A stretch of 64,000 nt of DNA from Lentzea pudingi (lineage in GTDB: Bacteria > Actinomycetota > Actinomycetes > Mycobacteriales > Pseudonocardiaceae). The notes below the pieces were generated by a model. The model was not told the DNA's origin. It searched no databases and saw only the letters and a program-made list of their open reading frames with translations. Made by a program: the position numbers and the translations under genes. Each line of letters opens with the position of its first letter. Within the stretch, counting starts at the first letter, position 1. Positions 60,175-64,000 of this stretch are shown here, piece after piece. The stretch lies in the NCBI RefSeq assembly GCF_014646255.1, contig NZ_BMNC01000011.1, positions 62,001 through 126,000 of the forward strand, written 5' to 3'.

Positions 60175-60408
60175 ACATGCATTGGCAAACTATTGACAGG
60201 TAGTCCGAGCGGACCGGTCGGCCATCGCCCGTTCGGCCGCTTGCCGCCCACGGGGAACTGCCGGTTCCCGGGTCTTTTGCCCATGTCCACGAGGTGGAAT
60301 TGGGTGATGTGATGGGTAACTGGTCTGTGTCATGCTCCGTTAACAAGGTGGCCAGTTTATGAGCGAGGGACGGTCATGGGGAGGCAACGCCGCCTGGCGC
60401 TCGGAGCA
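60175..60408. other. Convergent gap between two repeat-type regulators
   Basis: 234 bp. It holds one terminator-like hairpin (60253-60269) and a 17-codon frame from ATG 60359 without a ribosome site, which I do not call. A TTGACA at 60193 has no matching -10. I see nothing else. Confidence 0.5.
60253..60277 (+). terminator. Terminator-like hairpin after the LuxR-type gene
   Basis: GGGAAC-tgccg-GTTCCC (60253-60269) is a 6-bp stem followed by GGGTCTTTT. It is a modest intrinsic terminator for the LuxR-type gene. Confidence 0.55.
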
Positions 60409-61656
60409 CTAGTGCTTCCGCAGCGCGATGCGTGCCACGTCTCGCCACAGCAGCGGGTCGACGCCCTCGGGGTTGATGTTCTCCAGCAGTGCCGCCAGCG
60501 CCGCCCGCGCTCCGGCACCGTCCTCCGGCTCACCCTCGTCCGCCGCCCGCACGAGCAAGAGGTGGCACCGCAGCTGCTGTTCGGCGTCGAGCCGTCCGGT
60601 CGCGAGCGCGACCTCCGCGAGTGCACGCGCCCGGTCGACCTCTCCGTCCCGCAACGCCAGTTCCGCTCGCAACGCACGGGCGTGCGCGAGCAGGCCGTCC
60701 TGTCCGCGCAGGGCCGCGGCCGTCGTCTCCACCTCGTCCAGCAACGCGACCACGTCGTCGAGGTTCGCGCTCGGCGTGCGCAGCGCGATGGACGCCCCGG
60801 CCAGCCGGACGCGGCAGCCGTACTCGGGATCGCCGCCGTGCTCGCCGAGCATCCCGATGGCCTCGCGGATGCAGTGCGCGGCCTCCATCCGGTCCCCCAG
60901 GCGATCCGCGACCTTGGCGCGCACCCACCACGTGGAGATCGCGAGCCGTCCGCGGCCGAGTTCGGGCAGCCGCACGGAAAGCTGGTCCACGACCTGTTCG
61001 GCGTCGGCCAGGCGCCCGGCCGCGGTGAGCTCCGCGCACAACGCGATGAGAGCGCGCGTGTGGATGCGACGCACCCGTTCGCCGTCGCCGTTCGCCAGTT
61101 CGACGGCCTCGGTCGCCGCCTTCACGGATTCGGCCGTCCGGGCGAGGCGCCGCAACGAGGATGCGCGCAGGATCTCCACGAGCGCGTCCACCGCCGGACC
61201 GGGAGACCACGACTTGCGCAGCTTCGACGCCGCCAGCAGCAGACCCTCGTGGTCGCGCTGCCGGGTGAGCACGACCAGGCGCGTCCAGCGCACGCACCAG
61301 CCGAACATCTCCTCGTCGGTGCGCTTTCCCAGCGTTTCCAGCAGATCGACGGCCAGCACCAGGTCACCGTCGTGGTAGGCCATCAGGGCCTCGCACCACG
61401 CCAGCGCCTCGTCCTGCATGGCGGTGCGGTCCTCGTCGACGACGAGCTCGGACGGGTCGACGCCGAGCACCTCGGCGAGCCTGCGGACGACGGTGGGCGA
61501 CGGCACCCGTTCGCCGGACTCGAGCCGCGACACGTAGCTCATGGAGACACCGGGGCACGCGAGGTCCTTTTGCGACAAACCGCGCTGCAGCCGGACCGCG
61601 CGCAACCGCGCACCGAACCTGGTCAACGACTTCCTGCCCTCATCCACGGCCGCCAC
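60409..61656 (-). CDS. HTH-TPR regulator (XRE helix-turn-helix plus helical repeats), RRNPP-like
   Basis: 415 residues from GTG 61656 (GTG 61647 possible). The N-terminal HTH is RFGARLRAVRLQRGLSQKDLACPGVSMSYVSRLESGERVPS, key part GVSMSYVSRLESGERVPS, then about 330 residues of TPR-like pairs (AWCEALMAYHDGDLVLAVDLLETL, RALAEVALATGRLDAEQQL). There is no catalytic domain, no signal peptide and no membrane helix. This layout is that of RRNPP peptide receptors, which bind short peptides in the repeats. A secreted peptide gene starts only 20 bp away on the other strand. The family link is by domain order, not by close similarity. Confidence 0.85.
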   Translation of the reverse strand: MAAVDEGRKSLTRFGARLRAVRLQRGLSQKDLACPGVSMSYVSRLESGERVPSPTVVRRLAEVLGVDPSELVVDEDRTAMQDEALAWCEALMAYHDGDLVLAVDLLETLGKRTDEEMFGWCVRWTRLVVLTRQRDHEGLLLAASKLRKSWSPGPAVDALVEILRASSLRRLARTAESVKAATEAVELANGDGERVRRIHTRALIALCAELTAAGRLADAEQVVDQLSVRLPELGRGRLAISTWWVRAKVADRLGDRMEAAHCIREAIGMLGEHGGDPEYGCRVRLAGASIALRTPSANLDDVVALLDEVETTAAALRGQDGLLAHARALRAELALRDGEVDRARALAEVALATGRLDAEQQLRCHLLLVRAADEGEPEDGAGARAALAALLENINPEGVDPLLWRDVARIALRKH

Positions 61657-61676
61657 CTAACGAAGGAGCCCCCTCA

Positions 61677-61808
61677 ATGAAGTCGAACACTATCGCTCGA
61701 ACCGTCGCGGCCGTGATCCTCAGTTTGGGGGCGCTGCTCGCGATGTCCGGTGCGGCATCGGCGGACGAGCCCGACAAGTTCACGCCGCCGTACTGCGCCC
61801 AGCCCTGA
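61677..61808 (+). CDS. 43-residue secreted peptide precursor
   Basis: ATG 61677 has GGAG eight bases upstream. The product begins MKSNTIARTVAAVILSL and continues with a hydrophobic core and a type I cleavage site near GAASA, leaving DEPDKFTPPYCAQP at the C-terminus (14 residues if cleaved there). The Pro-rich end with one Cys is unlike a transmembrane tail. The gene has its own 17-bp-stem terminator directly downstream and starts divergently 20 bp from an HTH-TPR regulator, so it is very likely real. It was too short for routine gene calling. Role as a signal peptide is inference. Confidence 0.78.
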   Translation: MKSNTIARTVAAVILSLGALLAMSGAASADEPDKFTPPYCAQP

Positions 61809-61820
61809 CCCGCCGGCCCG

Positions 61821-61865
61821 GACCGGGGTGGTCCTGCCTCCCTCGCAAGCAGGACCACCCCGGTC
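61821..61865 (+). terminator. Strong terminator of the secreted peptide gene
   Basis: A perfect 17-bp stem (GACCGGGGTGGTCCTGC with its complement 61849-61865) encloses an 11-base loop. It begins 12 bp after the peptide stop codon. There is no T-tract, as usual in this genome. Confidence 0.88.
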
Positions 61866-61927
61866 ACCGACACACCAATTGGCACACCTGACCACACCGC
61901 CAGGTGCGGGTGAGGCACCCTTGTGGG

Positions 61928-62416
61928 GTGACTCCGCAACTGCGCACGCCTCGTCACCAGGTGAGCCCGAAGTCCGTCCTGCTGTGGACGATGCAGGCCG
62001 CCGTCTTCTGGCTCGTGCTGTTCGTGCCCCAGCTGATCGTGTTCCTGCTGGTGAGCAACCCGCCGACGTGGGAGCTCGTGCTCATGGTCGCCACGGGTGT
62101 CGTCGGCGTCGTGCACACCGCGGTCGAACCGAGCTGGCGCTACCGCGTGCACCGCTGGGAGACCACGCCGGACGCCGTCTACACCCTCTCCGGCTGGCTG
62201 AACCAGGAGTGGCGCGTCGCGCCGGTGTCGCGCATCCAGACGATCGACACGAAACGCGGGCCGTTCCAGCAGATGCTCGGTCTCTCGACCGTCACGGTGA
62301 CGACGGCGTCCGCGGCCGGCCCGGTGGAGATCGAGGGCCTGGAGCACGAGGTCGCGCAGAGGCTCGTGGTGGAACTGACGAACACCACCCAGGCCACGCC
62401 CGGTGATGCCACGTGA
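61928..62416 (+). CDS. PH-domain membrane protein (YdbS-like)
   Basis: 162 residues from GTG 61928; the frame is open back to 61904. Two transmembrane helices (LLWTMQAAVFWLVLFVPQLIVFLLV, LVLMVATGVVGVVHTAV) precede one bacterial PH-like domain of the YdbS/DUF304 type (YTLSGWLNQEWRVAPVSRIQTIDTKRGPFQQMLGLSTVTVTTAS, given by position; key part VSRIQTIDTKRGPFQQMLGL). It shares a four-base overlap with the larger YdbT-like gene, its usual partner. These pairs are membrane proteins of unknown function. Confidence 0.9.
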   Translation: MTPQLRTPRHQVSPKSVLLWTMQAAVFWLVLFVPQLIVFLLVSNPPTWELVLMVATGVVGVVHTAVEPSWRYRVHRWETTPDAVYTLSGWLNQEWRVAPVSRIQTIDTKRGPFQQMLGLSTVTVTTASAAGPVEIEGLEHEVAQRLVVELTNTTQATPGDAT

Positions 62417-63963
62417 CCACCCCGGCGGAGGTTCCGGCCGGGCTGCCCGCCGCGCCGGAGTTCACCGAGCCGCTGCAGGAGTGGCACCGCCTGCACGTGC
62501 GGATGCTGGTCGTGCGCCCGCTCAACGAGGGCGTCGCGATGCTGGTGCCGATCCTCGTGCTGCTGTTCACCGGCAACGGCGAGAAGTGGCGGCTCATCGC
62601 GTCCGGCGCGACGGTCGCGATGATCCTCGCGTTCAGCTACCTCATCTGGCGCACCACGAGGTACCGAATCACCGAAGAGAAGGTCGAGCTGCACACGGGC
62701 CTGTTGACCCGCAAGCAGCTCGCGGTGCCGCGTGATCGCATCAGGACGGTCGACCTCACCTCCAAGCCGGGCCACCGGATCTTCGGGCTCTCGGCGGTGC
62801 GGATCGGCACGGGCCAGCAGGACGTGCCGGGCACGGACGGGCTCACGCTCGACGCGGTGACGCAGCAGGAGGCCGAACGGCTGCGGTTGGTGTTGCTGCA
62901 GAAGGGAACCGCGCCCCGGGCCGTCGCTTCGGAGGGCGAGAGCGCGGAACCGGTCCCGCTGCCGGAGTCCGAGGTGATCTCGCAGCTCGACCTGAAGTGG
63001 CTGAAGTACGCGCCGCTGTCGTTGTCGGGCCTCGTCGCGATCGGTGCCGTGTTCGGCGTGCTGTCGAACTACGCCGACGACCTCGGCCTGCACCCGGTGC
63101 AGGACCTGTGGGAGTGGCTGTTCGAGAACCCGAGCCTCGCGCTCATCGCCGCGTTCCTGGTCGGGCTGGCCGTGGTCGGGCTGATCCTGTCGGTCCCGCT
63201 CTACATCCTGCAGTTCTGGAACTACCGGCTGACCCGCGAGCCGGACGGAACCCTGCGCGTGCAACGAGGTCTGCTCACCACCCGCTCGGTCTCGGTGGAG
63301 GAGCAACGGCTTCGCGGCGTCGACATCCAGGAACCGCTGCTGGTGCGCGCCGGCAAGGGCGCGAAGCTCGCCGCCGTGACGACGGGCCTGGGTTCGAAGG
63401 GTGAGAGCAACCTGCTGCTGCCTCCCGCGCCGTTGTCCGTGGCGCACCAGGTCTCGCGGGACGTGCTGAAGGTCGGCAGCGACCCGACGACGCTGAGGCT
63501 GCGCAAGCACCCGTTCGCCGCGTTGCGCCGCAGCATGTTCCGGCACACCGTCCCGTGGGTCGTGATCGCGGTGGGTCTGGCGATCTGGGCTCCGTCGTGG
63601 GCGTGGCCGATCCCGGTGGCGATCCTCCCGTTCGCCGCACTGGTCGGCTGGGACAACTACCGATCGCTGGGCAACGCGCTGGACGAGCGTTATCTGGTGA
63701 CGCGCAACAACTCCCTGGTCCGCAGCACGGTCGCGTTGCAGCGCACCGGCATCATCGGGTGGCGCATCCGGCGTTCGTTCTTCCAGCGCCGAAGCGGGTT
63801 GATGACGATCGGTGCGACCACCGCGGCGGGCGCGGGCGTCTACCACGTCACGGACGTCGGCGAGTCCCACGGCCTGGCGCTCGCGGACGAGGCGGTGCCG
63901 GACCTGTTGCGCCCGTTCCTCGTGGACTCCACTGTGGACGATCAAGCCGAGCGGAACGCCTGA
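62413..63963 (+). CDS. Multi-PH-domain membrane protein (YdbT-like)
   Basis: 516 residues from GTG 62413, overlapping the previous stop as GTGA. The pattern of two-helix membrane pairs followed by a bPH2 domain appears three times: LVPILVLLFTGNGEKW then TRKQLAVPRDRIRTVDLTSKPGHRIFGL (key part PRDRIRTVDLTSKPG); a middle pair at ~195-260 then SVSVEEQRLRGVDIQEPLLVR; and a last pair at ~370-410 then HNSLVRSTV-like VTRNNSLVRSTVAL. It matches YdbT in length and order. Function unknown, possibly membrane stress. Confidence 0.9.
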   Translation: MTTPAEVPAGLPAAPEFTEPLQEWHRLHVRMLVVRPLNEGVAMLVPILVLLFTGNGEKWRLIASGATVAMILAFSYLIWRTTRYRITEEKVELHTGLLTRKQLAVPRDRIRTVDLTSKPGHRIFGLSAVRIGTGQQDVPGTDGLTLDAVTQQEAERLRLVLLQKGTAPRAVASEGESAEPVPLPESEVISQLDLKWLKYAPLSLSGLVAIGAVFGVLSNYADDLGLHPVQDLWEWLFENPSLALIAAFLVGLAVVGLILSVPLYILQFWNYRLTREPDGTLRVQRGLLTTRSVSVEEQRLRGVDIQEPLLVRAGKGAKLAAVTTGLGSKGESNLLLPPAPLSVAHQVSRDVLKVGSDPTTLRLRKHPFAALRRSMFRHTVPWVVIAVGLAIWAPSWAWPIPVAILPFAALVGWDNYRSLGNALDERYLVTRNNSLVRSTVALQRTGIIGWRIRRSFFQRRSGLMTIGATTAAGAGVYHVTDVGESHGLALADEAVPDLLRPFLVDSTVDDQAERNA

Positions 63964-64000
63964 CGGTAGGCGCTCGGCGAGACCCCGATCGAGGCGGCCA
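63942..64000 (-). CDS. AraC-family regulator, C-terminal end (start beyond window)
   Basis: Only the last ~19 codons are present, read from the right edge: AASIGVSPSAYRQAFRSA then stop. GVSPSAYRQAFR is the characteristic end of the second AraC helix-turn-helix. Its stop overlaps the end of the YdbT-like gene by 22 bp, tail to tail. Confidence 0.85.
   Translation of the reverse strand, partial: AASIGVSPSAYRQAFRSA

Noticed and set aside
60359..60412. A 17-codon frame in the gap between the two repeat-type regulators, considered as a second signal peptide
   Set aside because: No ribosome site, no hydrophobic export signal, and it overlaps the end of the HTH-TPR gene.

Overview
This is a high-GC actinomycete chromosome segment. 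The gene families (ESX-associated EspG and PPE-like proteins, DUF3558 lipoprotein, EspG-type locus without a secretion core, DUF2277, DUF6412 beside a short YidC, PruR/PruA/proline dehydrogenase) and the many GTG starts point to the family Pseudonocardiaceae (Lentzea / Saccharothrix / Actinosynnema type). That placement is inference from gene content; there is no rRNA or other marker in the window. I see no prophage, insertion sequence, CRISPR array or biosynthetic gene cluster. It reads as core and near-core chromosome dense in one-component regulators, with a few accessory genes.

Layout. 1-3.7 kb: a copper/cytochrome-oxidase assembly fusion (cut by the left edge), an MFS transporter and a divergent LacI regulator around a perfect operator. 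3.8-5.4 kb: tRNA-Arg(TCT) with its own terminator and a frameshifted modification-dependent restriction nuclease. 5.5-14.6 kb: a run of regulator/enzyme pairs (NmrA/AraC, LysR, TetR/methyltransferase, DUF3152 protease-like protein, two-component system, flavoprotein/XRE-cupin). 14.6-19.1 kb: small hypothetical genes, a secreted HNH nuclease, and a divergent hydroxyornithine formyltransferase / ornithine monooxygenase pair under two iron boxes. 19.1-25.4 kb: an amidohydrolase, an ArsR regulator with a perfect operator, a coiled-coil protein, a CYTH-CHAD protein, a 142-bp nested inverted-repeat element and a secreted GH20 hexosaminidase. 25.4-28.2 kb: an aldehyde dehydrogenase homologue that has lost every catalytic residue, divergent from its GAF-domain regulator. 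28.3-32.9 kb: a flavin monooxygenase, DUF402, a kinase-like protein, an ECF sigma factor and a short YidC.

32.9-37.2 kb: the proline catabolism locus (PucR-type regulator divergent from pruA and the proline dehydrogenase gene, with a hairpin between the two enzymes). 37.2-43.7 kb: an 805-residue ATPase/repeat protein, a bifunctional exonuclease/DNA polymerase, a GH16 glucanase behind a CebR-like operator, tRNA-Val(GAC) and an AraC regulator. 43.7-47.9 kb: a terpene-cyclase-fold-like protein and a four-gene ESX-associated cassette without a secretion core. 47.9-54.0 kb: an alpha-hydroxy-acid oxidase, a fused SecDF, a small secreted protein, a TPR membrane protein and a rifampicin monooxygenase behind a perfect rifamycin-associated element. 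54.2-57.3 kb: NUDIX, azoreductase, MarR and ferredoxin-reductase genes. 57.3-64 kb: an acyl-CoA ligase, two convergent repeat-containing regulators (LuxR type and HTH-TPR type), a 43-codon secreted peptide gene divergent from the HTH-TPR regulator, two PH-domain membrane proteins and the tail of an AraC gene.

Two genome-wide habits show. Many genes have a TANNNT-like -10 hexamer followed by about 6 nt and then directly the start codon, which indicates leaderless transcripts. Eleven of the sixteen convergent gene pairs overlap at their 3' ends. The strongest candidates for new biology are the catalytically dead aldehyde dehydrogenase with its regulator, the HTH-TPR regulator with its secreted peptide, and the nested repeat element.
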